Positions 1 through 7,001 of a stretch of 10,489 nucleotides of DNA are shown here, piece by piece. Under the pieces are notes generated by a model. The model saw nothing but the letters and a program-made list of their open reading frames with translations, searched no databases and had not been told where the DNA came from. A program made the position numbers and the translations under genes. Where the stretch lies: the NCBI RefSeq assembly GCF_033720595.1, contig NZ_JAWWCF010000106.1, positions 1 through 10,489 on the forward strand. The letters are read 5' to 3'. Within the stretch, counting starts at the first letter, position 1; the number at the start of each line of letters is the position of its first letter. Source of the stretch: Lishizhenia sp033720595. GTDB taxonomy: Bacteria > Bacteroidota > Bacteroidia > Flavobacteriales_D > Crocinitomicaceae.

Positions 1-2
1 GT

Positions 3-659
3 TTAAAACTCCCCCATAGGCAAATGCTTAAAAGAAAATCCTTTTTCATTGTAGACCGTTTTGAAAAGGTGAGGATAGTAGTTGTACATCTCTTGGTTCA
101 TCAATAATAAAGGTACATCGGCAAACGTTCCATGGAACTTAGTGTACTCCATAAATTGTTCCTCTCCAATAAAAGCTTGCAGTAAAGCATCCTTTTCACC
201 GTCAAAATCCAAAGGTTCAACTTTGGCTATTCTACATACTCTTGTATCAAAGGTGGGACTACATTTTACCCATTTCCCTTCTATGTAAAGTTCAACAAAT
301 CCGTGGAAAGCAATCTCCTCATGTCTTAAATAATGCATGAGTTTTTCAACCCCAATGTGATTGATCACATTTGCGTAACCAAGTTTAGTAGGTATTCCAA
401 GTGCACGGGCACCCGCAGCCATAACAATACATTTTTCAACACACCAAGCTCTTTTTTTTGTTAAAATTTGACTTGCCTTTAGCGCCTCAGGGGTAAGGTC
501 TAGGTGGTAGGGGTCGTACAAAAAAGCATCTCTAACCTTATAATACAACTGTACCGCTTTTTCTTTATCGCTTGATAATGAACGTAGGGGAGCTATAAAA
601 TTTTGAAGCGCTTCATTTTCAAAATCTAAAAAAGGAGTGGATGCTAAATATTCCTGCAT
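3..659 (-). CDS. Transglutaminase-like domain protein
   Basis: A 218-residue protein of the transglutaminase-like (cysteine peptidase fold) superfamily. The catalytic triad is visible in the usual order: Cys73 in AWCVEK, His119 in FHGFVELY, and Asp138 in SPTFD. The segment after the Cys (MAAGARALGIPTKLGYANV) is the typical helix-strand pattern following the nucleophile. There is no signal peptide or membrane segment, so it should be cytosolic. Family members act as amidases or peptidases, but the substrate cannot be read from the sequence. The protein is complete: it starts at an ATG at 659 and ends with TAA at 3-5. It is divergent from the gene at 809, across 149 bp. An in-frame A8 run encodes the Thr-Lys-Lys-Arg just before the catalytic Cys. 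Superfamily assignment is firm; specific function is unknown. Confidence 0.88.
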   Translation of the reverse strand: MQEYLASTPFLDFENEALQNFIAPLRSLSSDKEKAVQLYYKVRDAFLYDPYHLDLTPEALKASQILTKKRAWCVEKCIVMAAGARALGIPTKLGYANVINHIGVEKLMHYLRHEEIAFHGFVELYIEGKWVKCSPTFDTRVCRIAKVEPLDFDGEKDALLQAFIGEEQFMEYTKFHGTFADVPLLLMNQEMYNYYPHLFKTVYNEKGFSFKHLPMGEF

Positions 660-678
660 AAATTAAACTTGGTTGCTA

Positions 679-686
679 CAAATATA
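679..686 (-). promoter_or_regulatory. Putative -7 box of the transglutaminase-like gene
   Basis: Read on the minus strand, this is TATATTTG, an exact match to the Bacteroidetes -7 consensus TAnnTTTG. It lies 19 bp upstream of the ATG at 659, which predicts a leader of about 15 nt. I do not find a clear TTG at the -33 position. Confidence 0.4.
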
Positions 687-791
687 GAAGACTTCTGCTT
701 TTGATTCTGCTTCTAAAAAGTAAGATACATATCCTAGATTACCTTTTCTTTTTTAATACATTTAGCTTTCACTTCAATTGAGAACACCTTT

Positions 792-799
792 TAATTTTG
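792..799 (+). promoter_or_regulatory. Putative -7 box of the 809 gene
   Basis: TAATTTTG matches TAnnTTTG exactly and ends 9 bases before the ATG at 809, predicting a leader of only about 5 nt. No TTG is seen 17-23 bp upstream, so this is a half-supported promoter. Confidence 0.38.
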
Positions 800-808
800 A
801 GCATATAG

Positions 809-1384
809 ATGGCCCTAAAAATAGACACACAAAAACTCAATACCGTATCGCCTAAGGATACGCTTACTTTCTTAAGTAAAATACGCCTCGGCATTTTCGG
901 AAAGCAAAAACCAGATCTATTTACACGTATCATTTTTTTTATTAATGTATTGGGGTTTTTCGTGTTTTTTTGTTGGGCTGCTATTAGTTATGTAGCCATT
1001 GCCTTAAATGATTTGATTCAAAAAAGTAAACAAATCAGTGTAGAAGATATTGTAATTAAAAGGGGAGAAGAGTTAGGATTTGATAAAGGGGAAATCTTTT
1101 TAGAAAATTTCAAACAATTTCAGTTTTTAGATATTTTTATCTGGGTTGGATTATTCTGTGGTTTAGTATTCCTGTATCGTAAGAAAGCTATCTATGCTTT
1201 ATTCTATTTTGGAGCATTAATACTTCATTTTTTATTGATGTTCTATTTGTTAGGAATGGATTACATTCTTAATGATATTTCCATGTTCGATAAAGTAGCT
1301 TACGCAGTAATGTTATTCCCCACTTTACTTTATTTCTTCTTATTGAAAAAAGAAAAAACAGACGAAATTAAATATGATGAATAG
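809..1384 (+). CDS. Four-helix integral membrane protein, unknown function
   Basis: A 191-residue protein that I do not recognise. It has a polar N-terminus of about 35 residues. Four hydrophobic segments follow, at roughly 41-66, 106-123, 127-150 and 161-180, with a charged loop at about 67-105 and a short lysine-rich tail. There is no cleavable signal peptide, so it is likely an inner-membrane protein. Its stop codon overlaps the start of the downstream aldo/keto reductase by 11 bp (8 bp if the second ATG is used), so the two are probably co-transcribed and may be translationally coupled. The first ATG after the putative -7 box is taken as the start. No catalytic motif is visible. Confidence 0.72.
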   Translation: MALKIDTQKLNTVSPKDTLTFLSKIRLGIFGKQKPDLFTRIIFFINVLGFFVFFCWAAISYVAIALNDLIQKSKQISVEDIVIKRGEELGFDKGEIFLENFKQFQFLDIFIWVGLFCGLVFLYRKKAIYALFYFGALILHFLLMFYLLGMDYILNDISMFDKVAYAVMLFPTLLYFFLLKKEKTDEIKYDE

Positions 1385-2174
1385 CTTGAAACAATTCCCC
1401 TTGTTTGGTTTGGGGACGTATAAATTATTGGGTGATGAATGTACCAAAGCCGTTGAGTTTGCTTTGGAAAATGAAATTACATTAATTGACACAGCGTCTT
1501 TTTATGGGAATGAAGAGGAGATAGGAAATGCGCTTAAAAACTCTACTGTGGATAGGGATAACTATAACGTAGTTACCAAAATATGGACAGATGAAATGCG
1601 CGAAGGGAATGTAGAAAAAGCTTTGATGCGCAGTTTAAAAAAGCTCCAGACAGAATTCTTAGATGCATACTTAATTCATTGGCCTGTGGTTAACAAATGG
1701 GAAAAGTCCTTTGAACAGATGTTGCGTTTTCAGGAGGAGGGTGTCATCAGAAAAGTAGGGGTGTGCAATTTTAATATTGAACATCTAGAAAAAGTAAAAC
1801 AAGAGTTTGATGTTTATCCTTTCTTAAACCAAGTAGAAATGCATATGCAGTTTCAGCAAGACGAAATGCAAGTATATTGCAAAGAGCATGGAATACTGGC
1901 CCAAGCTTGGCGTCCGTTAATGAATGGAACAATTGGTGAGGTTGAGGTGTTAAAAGAAATAGGAAGAAAATATGAAAAAAGTCCTTACCAAGTAATTTTG
2001 AGATTTTTTACTCAAAAAGGAGTAGGGGTGATACCAAAATCGAGCAAACAGGAAAGAATTTTAGAAAATTCGTCAATATTTGATTTTAATCTAACTGATG
2101 ATGAGGTGATTGCAGTCTCCGCTCTAAATAAGGATTTACGCACAGGACCAGATCCTTTGACCTTCGATTTTTAA
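1374..2174 (+). CDS. Aldo/keto reductase family oxidoreductase
   Basis: A 266-residue NAD(P)H-dependent aldo/keto reductase, which reduces aldehydes and ketones to alcohols. The full AKR catalytic tetrad is present: Asp39 in LIDTASFYG, Tyr44, Lys69 in VVTKIW, and His102 in YLIHWP. Other family landmarks are the GLGTYKL start, GVCNF at about 129-133, LNQVEMH at about 151-157, and the cofactor-binding IPKSSKQERILEN near the end (Lys222, Arg228, Asn232), which favours NADPH. The size fits the short prokaryotic 2,5-diketo-gluconate-reductase-like group, but the natural substrate cannot be inferred. Two consecutive ATGs (1374, 1377) are possible starts; both lie inside the end of the upstream membrane-protein gene, so the two form an operon. 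It is probably cytosolic. Confidence 0.93.
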   Translation: MMNSLKQFPLFGLGTYKLLGDECTKAVEFALENEITLIDTASFYGNEEEIGNALKNSTVDRDNYNVVTKIWTDEMREGNVEKALMRSLKKLQTEFLDAYLIHWPVVNKWEKSFEQMLRFQEEGVIRKVGVCNFNIEHLEKVKQEFDVYPFLNQVEMHMQFQQDEMQVYCKEHGILAQAWRPLMNGTIGEVEVLKEIGRKYEKSPYQVILRFFTQKGVGVIPKSSKQERILENSSIFDFNLTDDEVIAVSALNKDLRTGPDPLTFDF

Positions 2175-2205
2175 CATTTGTTAATAGAACAATTTACCCG
2201 TGAAG

Positions 2206-2236
2206 TTGTTACCTTGGTAAATAAATTGTATTTTTG
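2206..2236 (+). promoter_or_regulatory. Promoter of the Crp/Fnr-like gene
   Basis: TTG at 2206-2208, a 20-bp spacer, then TATTTTTG at 2229-2236. This matches the Bacteroidetes sigma-A consensus TTG-N(about 20)-TAnnTTTG in both elements. Transcription would start near 2241, giving a leader of about 50 nt. Between the two boxes lies the inverted repeat TTACC-tt-GGTAA (2209-2220), a possible operator. Confidence 0.6.
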
Positions 2237-2291
2237 TAAGGAAATTTAGATTTAGTCGTCTAAGTAACGATAAGAATTAAAAGAAGTAGCG

Positions 2292-2984
2292 ATGACAACA
2301 GAATTAACAAAATTATGGCATATAGATTCAATCAACTTGTTTGAGGGAATTTCGTTTGAGGATAAAAAGAAAATTGAGCAGCTTACTTCGACTAGGAAAT
2401 TGAATAAAGGAGAATATGTTTTCTTCCCAGATGATTCATCAGGAGATATTTATTTTTTAGCCAGTGGTAGGATTAAGCTTGGAAAGCACTCTTCAAATGG
2501 TAAAGAAAATATCAAAGCAATTATCTATGAAGGAGAAATGTTTGGAGAATTGAGTTTACTAGAGAAAAATCCTTCTTCTAAAAGAGAAGACTTTGCCATG
2601 GCAATGGACGAAGATTCTATCGTTTGTACTATCTCTCAAGACAACATGCAAATGTTATTGAAAGAGCACCCTGTTTTAAATGAAAAAGTAATGAAACAAG
2701 TTACCAAACGTTTGAAACGTACAGAGAAAAGAATGGAATCTTTAATGTTCAAAGATGCCAGAACCAGATTAGTCGATTTCATTAAAGAGTTAGCAGCAGA
2801 TTTAGGAAAACCTGTTGGACACGAAATCTTGGTAAAACATAAATTAACGCATCAGGAGATTGCGAGCATTACAGCAATATCAAGACAGAAGGTAACTACC
2901 TTATTAAATGAATTGAAAAACGAGGATAAAATTCACTTAGAAAGAAAATCACTTCTAATTAGAGATCTTTCTGATTTGAAATAA
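2292..2984 (+). CDS. Crp/Fnr family transcriptional regulator
   Basis: A 230-residue regulator with an N-terminal cyclic-nucleotide-binding-type beta-roll (about 15-125), a dimerisation helix (about 128-155) and a C-terminal winged helix (about 156-225). The recognition region LTHQEIASITAISRQKVTTLLNEL (185-208) keeps the Ser-Arg pattern of Crp-type recognition helices. The GEMFGELSLLE motif (81-91) corresponds to the Crp phosphate-binding cassette. The Arg-Ser pair that contacts cAMP in E. coli Crp appears to be replaced by acidic residues (about Glu99-Asp100, in SKREDFA), so cAMP is an unlikely ligand. The only cysteine is Cys112, so there is no Fnr-type Fe-S cluster. The ATG has no Shine-Dalgarno, as is usual in this phylum. 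The gene has its own promoter and terminator-like hairpin, so it is probably monocistronic. Target genes are unknown. Confidence 0.92.
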   Translation: MTTELTKLWHIDSINLFEGISFEDKKKIEQLTSTRKLNKGEYVFFPDDSSGDIYFLASGRIKLGKHSSNGKENIKAIIYEGEMFGELSLLEKNPSSKREDFAMAMDEDSIVCTISQDNMQMLLKEHPVLNEKVMKQVTKRLKRTEKRMESLMFKDARTRLVDFIKELAADLGKPVGHEILVKHKLTHQEIASITAISRQKVTTLLNELKNEDKIHLERKSLLIRDLSDLK

Positions 2985-3007
2985 GAAATATATTCTCAAC
3001 AACTTAT

Positions 3008-3015
3008 TACCTTTG
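3008..3015 (+). promoter_or_regulatory. Putative -7 box of truA
   Basis: TACCTTTG matches TAnnTTTG exactly and ends 5 bases before the first ATG of truA, so transcription would begin at or next to the start codon. No TTG lies at the right distance upstream. The box overlaps the 5' arm of the hairpin at 3009-3033. Confidence 0.45.
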
Positions 3016-3041
3016 CATCCATGATGCAAAGGTTTTTTTTT
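3009..3041 (+). terminator. Intrinsic terminator overlapping the truA start
   Basis: Arms ACCTTTGCATC (3009-3019) and GATGCAAAGGT (3023-3033) are perfect 11-bp reverse complements, separated only by CAT. They are followed by a run of nine T (3033-3041, counting the last arm base). The hairpin begins 25 nt after the Crp-like stop codon, where an intrinsic terminator is expected. It also contains the truA start codon in its loop, and the T-run is in truA codons 5-8. It works as a terminator only on the plus strand, since there is no T-run on the other side. Confidence 0.7.
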
Positions 3042-3782
3042 GAAATTTCCTACAACGGTACACCTTATTATGGATGGCAAGTTCAGCCCAAACAAATCAG
3101 TGTACAGGAAACTCTTGAGCAAGCGCTCTCAAAATTAAATAGCAAAAGGCATGTGAAAGTTGTGGGCTGTGGAAGAACAGACACCGGGGTACATGCGCAT
3201 CATTATATTTTTCATGCCGATTTACCCCAGCATTTTAAAGACATGGAACAGCTTAAATATAAGCTCAATAAAATGCTACCACCTTCTATCGCCATACATA
3301 CTATTTTTCCTGTAAAGGAAGAAGCGCATGCGCGTTTTGGAGCAACCAACAGAACCTATAGATACTTTATTCGTCAAGAAAAAAATCCTTTTGAAGTTCA
3401 TACCTCAACCTACTTCCCCAAAGAATTAGATATAGAAGCCATGAACAAAGCTGCCGTGCATTTGTTAGGCAGAAAAGATTTTACTTCTTTGTCTAAATTA
3501 CACACCGATGTAAAAACAAACATTTGCGACGTTCGTAAAGCCCATTGGTTTAGAGAAGAAAATGGAATGTTGGTATTCGAAATTAGTGCAGATAGATTCT
3601 TACGAAATATGGTAAGGGCAACTGTTGGGACTCTTCTGGATGTCGGTTTGGGGAAGATTACTCCTGAAGATATTCCCTTGATTTTGAATGCGAAAGATAG
3701 GGGGGAGGCGAAAATATCAGCTCCTGCAGATGGACTATATTTGTGGAAGATAGAATATGATTGGGAGCAAATAAAATTGTAA
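3021..3782 (+). CDS. truA: tRNA pseudouridine synthase A
   Basis: A 253-residue TruA, the cytosolic enzyme that converts uridine to pseudouridine at positions 38-40 of the tRNA anticodon arm. The catalytic Asp is Asp54 in the signature GCGRTDTGVHA (49-59). Family landmarks are FFFEISYNGTPYYGWQVQP at the N-terminus, ARFGATNRTYRYFI in the middle and RFLRNMVRATVGTLLDVGLGK near the C-terminus. Length is normal for the family. Two ATGs (3021, 3024) are possible starts; both fit the family N-terminus. The gene lies 36 bp after the Crp-like gene. It is likely to be transcribed from its own -7 box, because a terminator-like hairpin covers its start. Codons 5-7 (Phe-Phe-Phe) are a T9 run. Confidence 0.96.
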   Translation: MMQRFFFEISYNGTPYYGWQVQPKQISVQETLEQALSKLNSKRHVKVVGCGRTDTGVHAHHYIFHADLPQHFKDMEQLKYKLNKMLPPSIAIHTIFPVKEEAHARFGATNRTYRYFIRQEKNPFEVHTSTYFPKELDIEAMNKAAVHLLGRKDFTSLSKLHTDVKTNICDVRKAHWFREENGMLVFEISADRFLRNMVRATVGTLLDVGLGKITPEDIPLILNAKDRGEAKISAPADGLYLWKIEYDWEQIKL

Positions 3783-3804
3783 ATCAATCGATTTATAATT
3801 GATT
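3782..3804 (+). repeat. Inverted repeat after truA
   Basis: AATCAAT (3782-3788) and ATTGATT (3798-3804) are perfect 7-bp arms around a 9-nt spacer, starting at the truA stop codon. The stem is AT-rich and no T-run follows. It could be a weak terminator for truA or a binding site for the following operon; the sequence does not decide. Confidence 0.35.
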
Positions 3805-3850
3805 GTATCCTTTCATCACTTCCTGTTATTCCATTCAGGGAAATAAGAAG

Positions 3851-3858
3851 TAGCTTTA
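3851..3858 (+). promoter_or_regulatory. Possible -7 box of the receptor operon
   Basis: TAGCTTTA matches seven of eight positions of TAnnTTTG and lies 15 bp before the ATG at 3874. There is no TTG at the -33 distance. The gap after truA (91 bp) needs some promoter, but this call is weak. Confidence 0.25.
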
Positions 3859-3873
3859 TAAAAAAAACAAGAG

Positions 3874-6210
3874 ATGATAAAAAGCAAGGCTTTATTTTTA
3901 CTTGTATGCATCGGTTGGTTATCAAGTTTTTCTATAGCTCAAAATGTTACAGTTTCTGGTAGTATTACTGATGCCACCAATGGGGAAGATATTTTTGGTG
4001 CAAGCGTAATTGTAAAAGAGCTTGAAAATACTGGAGCAACAACAAATGTTTACGGATTTTATTCGTTGAGTTTACCAAAGGGGAGCTATACTCTTATTTA
4101 TAGAGCCCAAGGGTATGACCCTATTGCCAAAGCTGTTGACCTTGATTCTAACCTTACCTTAAATATTCAATTGAATGTTCCTTCAGATGTTCAAGATTTA
4201 GAGGAGGTTGAGATTCAAGCCAAAAGAGATAATGATAATGTTACGGGGGCGCAAATGAATGTTACCACCTTAGATCCGAAAGATATAGAAACATTACCGG
4301 TTCTTTTTGGAGAAAAAGATGTTATGAAAACCCTTCAATTAACTCCTGGTGTAAAAGGTGCTGGAGAAGGAAATGCAGGGTTTTATGTAAGAGGTGGAGG
4401 TACAGATCAAAACCTGATTTTACTCGATGAGTCTACCGTATATAATGCCTCTCACTTACTAGGTTTTTTCTCTGTGTTTAACTCAGATGCCATTAAAGAT
4501 GTCTCATTGTACAAAGCCGGAATACCCGCAAAATATGGAGGTAGAGCCTCTTCTGTGATGGATGTGGTAATGCGAGATGGTAATAACAAAAAGTTTCAAG
4601 CTAGTGGTGGACTGGGGTTAATTTCATCTCGACTAACCCTAGAAGCTCCCATCGTAAAAGAGAAAGGTTCATTCATTGTTTCGGGAAGAAGAAGTTATTT
4701 GGATTTATTTCTAAAACTATCCAATGACCCTCAAATCAATTCAACTTCTTTATTCTTCTATGATTTAAATGCCAAAGCAAATTATAAAATCAACGATAAA
4801 AATAGAGTATTCATTTCCGGTTATTTTGGAAAGGATGTGTTTGCTTTCTCTGATGAATTTGGTTTTGATTGGGGAAATACAACAGGAACAGTAAGGTGGA
4901 ATCACATCGTTAATGATAAGTTATTCTCGAATACCTCTTTAGTTTTTTCAAATTTCAATTATCAGTTTACTATTGGTCAAGGAGATGAGAGTTTTGGTGT
5001 AGTTTCATCTATCCAGGATTACAATTTGAAACAAGACTTTTCTTATTTTATCAATAAAAACAATACAATGATGTTTGGTTTAAACGCTATGCATCACACT
5101 TTCAGTCCGGGTCGTTTAGAAGCTTCTACGGATGATTTTGGGTTCAATGAAATTGAGCTTGACCCACGAAAAGCTTTAGAGTTTGGGTTGTATGTACAAA
5201 ATGAACAGAAAATAGGGAATCGCTGGTCTTTAATGTATGGTTTACGTTATTCGGGCTTTAACCTAATTGGTTCAGGAACTGCTTATGAATTTGATGAAAT
5301 AGGAGACTTGGTGCAGCAAACTGAATATAATAATGGTGAATCGATGGCTTACCACCAAGGTTTAGAACCACGTTTTTCTGCAAGTTTTATTCTAACGGAA
5401 GTAAATTCTATCAAACTAGGGTTTAATAGAAACTATCAATACATCCATCAGTTGAGTAATGCAACTACAAGTGCGCCGACAGATGTGTATGTACCCTCTT
5501 CAAACAATGTGAAACCTCAAATTGCAGACCAGATTGCTGTAGGTTATTACCACAACTTTAGAAAAAACATGTTCCAAACTTCTGTTGAGACGTATTACAA
5601 AGCCATGCAAAATCAAATTGATTACAGACCAGGGGCAAGTTTAATTTTTAATGAATTGGTAGAAGGTGAATTAGTTTACGGAGATGGTCAGGCCTATGGA
5701 GTTGAATTTCAATTGAAAAAAGTAAAAGGGAAATTCACTGGATGGTTGAGTTATACTCTTTCTCGTTCTTTGAGACAGTTTGACGACATTAATAATGGAG
5801 AGAAATTCTCTGCTCGTCAAGACAGAATTCACGACATTTCTGTAGTGATGATGTATAAGGTGAATGATAAATTGGCGTTAAGTGGAAGCTTTGTATACTA
5901 TACAGGAGATGCGGTTACATTTCCGTATGCCAAATACGAAATTGAAGGATATACAGTGGGGTATTATGAAGAAAGAAATTCCTACCGTATGCCGAATTAT
6001 CACCGTTTAGATTTAGGGCTAACTTGGTACTTTAAGGAAAGACCAAAGTTTGATCACAACCTTAATTTCTCGGTGTACAATGTATATAACAGAGAGAACG
6101 CTTATGCCATTACTTTTAGAGAGAATGAAGATACAGGTGCTACAGAAGCAGTTCAAACAACTTTGTTTAAAATAGTTCCAGCAATTACTTACAATTTTAA
6201 ATTTAAATAG
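3874..6210 (+). CDS. TonB-dependent outer-membrane receptor (DUF4249-partnered type)
   Basis: A 778-residue outer-membrane transporter driven by TonB. Residues 1-22 are a signal peptide, probably cleaved before Gln23 (SIA/QNV). Residues about 26-101 form a carboxypeptidase-regulatory-like beta-sandwich (VSGSITDATNGEDIFGASV...GFYSLSLPKGSYTL). LEEVEI (109-114) occupies the place of the TonB-box-like segment. The plug domain runs about 120-240, with the signature YVRGGGTDQNLILLDE (171-186) and KAGIPAKYGGRASSVMDV. The rest is the beta-barrel, ending IVPAITYNFKFK. The barrel features LEPRFSASF, YQYIHQLSNATTSAPTDVYVPSS and GQAYGVEF are what I recall for receptors encoded next to DUF4249 lipoproteins. 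The next gene starts at the base after this stop codon, so the pair is an operon. The substrate is unknown; no SusD is present, so a glycan role is not implied. Confidence 0.93.
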   Translation: MIKSKALFLLVCIGWLSSFSIAQNVTVSGSITDATNGEDIFGASVIVKELENTGATTNVYGFYSLSLPKGSYTLIYRAQGYDPIAKAVDLDSNLTLNIQLNVPSDVQDLEEVEIQAKRDNDNVTGAQMNVTTLDPKDIETLPVLFGEKDVMKTLQLTPGVKGAGEGNAGFYVRGGGTDQNLILLDESTVYNASHLLGFFSVFNSDAIKDVSLYKAGIPAKYGGRASSVMDVVMRDGNNKKFQASGGLGLISSRLTLEAPIVKEKGSFIVSGRRSYLDLFLKLSNDPQINSTSLFFYDLNAKANYKINDKNRVFISGYFGKDVFAFSDEFGFDWGNTTGTVRWNHIVNDKLFSNTSLVFSNFNYQFTIGQGDESFGVVSSIQDYNLKQDFSYFINKNNTMMFGLNAMHHTFSPGRLEASTDDFGFNEIELDPRKALEFGLYVQNEQKIGNRWSLMYGLRYSGFNLIGSGTAYEFDEIGDLVQQTEYNNGESMAYHQGLEPRFSASFILTEVNSIKLGFNRNYQYIHQLSNATTSAPTDVYVPSSNNVKPQIADQIAVGYYHNFRKNMFQTSVETYYKAMQNQIDYRPGASLIFNELVEGELVYGDGQAYGVEFQLKKVKGKFTGWLSYTLSRSLRQFDDINNGEKFSARQDRIHDISVVMMYKVNDKLALSGSFVYYTGDAVTFPYAKYEIEGYTVGYYEERNSYRMPNYHRLDLGLTWYFKERPKFDHNLNFSVYNVYNRENAYAITFRENEDTGATEAVQTTLFKIVPAITYNFKFK

Positions 6211-6999
6211 ATGAAAAGATTAATAGCCTTAGGAAGTTTAGTGTTGGTCTTTGCTTCTTGTCAGAAAGTTATAGATGTAAATTTAAATGAGGCAGCCCCA
6301 CAGGTTGTTATTGAGAGTAATTACTATGCGTCTGGTGACAGTGTAGTGGCTAAATTGAGTTATACTTCTAATTACTTTTCAAACGAAGATTCTGAGAAAA
6401 TTGCCAATGCAAGTGTTACAATTACAGACCCACAAGGAGTGCCTACAGTTTTGAATAATGCAGGAAATGGAAGGTATGATTTATTCAATTATACTCCGCA
6501 ATACAATGGAGACTACAATTTAGAGGTTCAACTCGATGGAGTTACTTATTCGGCAAATTCATTTTTAAATGATGTTACACCTTTAGACTCTTTACCCTAT
6601 CAGTTTATTCCTCAAAGTATTTTTGGAGATTCAGGTTATGTATTGAGCATGTCTTTAACAGATCCAATTGATGAAGCAAATTATTGGAGAGCCATTAGAG
6701 TTTCTAGTGATACTGTAAATGATAATGAGGATGAAATCTTTTTGTTTGATGATGAATTTGTAAATGGAAATGTCTTCCAAATACCATTCTTTGCCGACCG
6801 ATATGCGGTAGGAGATACTATCTTTGTAGAGTTGCGTAGTTTGGATAGAGTTACCTACGATTATTACACAGAATTAATTAGTGTTTTAGGTGGTAATTCA
6901 GCAGCTCCAACTAATCCGACAACAAATTGGAACAACAATGCTCTGGGTTATTTTGCCGCATGGGGAAGAGATACTTTGAGCGTAGTAATTGAAGAATAG
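6211..6999 (+). CDS. DUF4249 family lipoprotein
   Basis: A 262-residue lipoprotein. MKRLIALGSLVLVFASC is a type II signal peptide with lipobox FASC, which would lipidate Cys17. The mature start CQKVIDVNLNEAAPQVVIES and the C-terminal NNALGYFAAWG (242-252) are typical of DUF4249. The body is beta-rich (NASVTITDPQG, NGDYNLEVQLDG), suggesting immunoglobulin-like strands. By analogy with SusD it is presumed to sit on the outer membrane and work with the receptor just upstream, though no substrate has been established for the family as far as I know. Residues after Cys17 (QKVID) are not the strongly acidic export signal of many Bacteroidetes surface lipoproteins, so surface exposure is uncertain. 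It is translated directly after the receptor, with no gap, and two bases before the next gene. Confidence 0.9.
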   Translation: MKRLIALGSLVLVFASCQKVIDVNLNEAAPQVVIESNYYASGDSVVAKLSYTSNYFSNEDSEKIANASVTITDPQGVPTVLNNAGNGRYDLFNYTPQYNGDYNLEVQLDGVTYSANSFLNDVTPLDSLPYQFIPQSIFGDSGYVLSMSLTDPIDEANYWRAIRVSSDTVNDNEDEIFLFDDEFVNGNVFQIPFFADRYAVGDTIFVELRSLDRVTYDYYTELISVLGGNSAAPTNPTTNWNNNALGYFAAWGRDTLSVVIEE

Positions 7000-7001
7000 A
7001 A

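Noticed and set aside
452..459. A8 run just before the catalytic Cys of the transglutaminase-like gene, as a slippage site
   Set aside because: The frame is intact, and short A or T runs occur elsewhere in this AT-rich window. Nothing suggests programmed slippage.
660..808. tRNA, small RNA or riboswitch in the largest intergenic region
   Set aside because: I found no cloverleaf, no strong GC stem and no known riboswitch core; only the putative -7 boxes and a small tandem repeat.
2178..2192. TTGTT/AACAA hairpin after the aldo/keto reductase
   Set aside because: A 5-bp AT-rich stem with only three T following is too weak to call a terminator.
3410..3925. Long minus-strand open frame antisense to truA (171 codons)
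   Set aside because: It lies across the well-supported truA and the start of the receptor gene, and its translation has no recognisable domain. It is a shadow.
3874..6999. SusC/SusD glycan-uptake pair
   Set aside because: The lipoprotein has DUF4249 features, not SusD ones, and no glycoside hydrolase is nearby.
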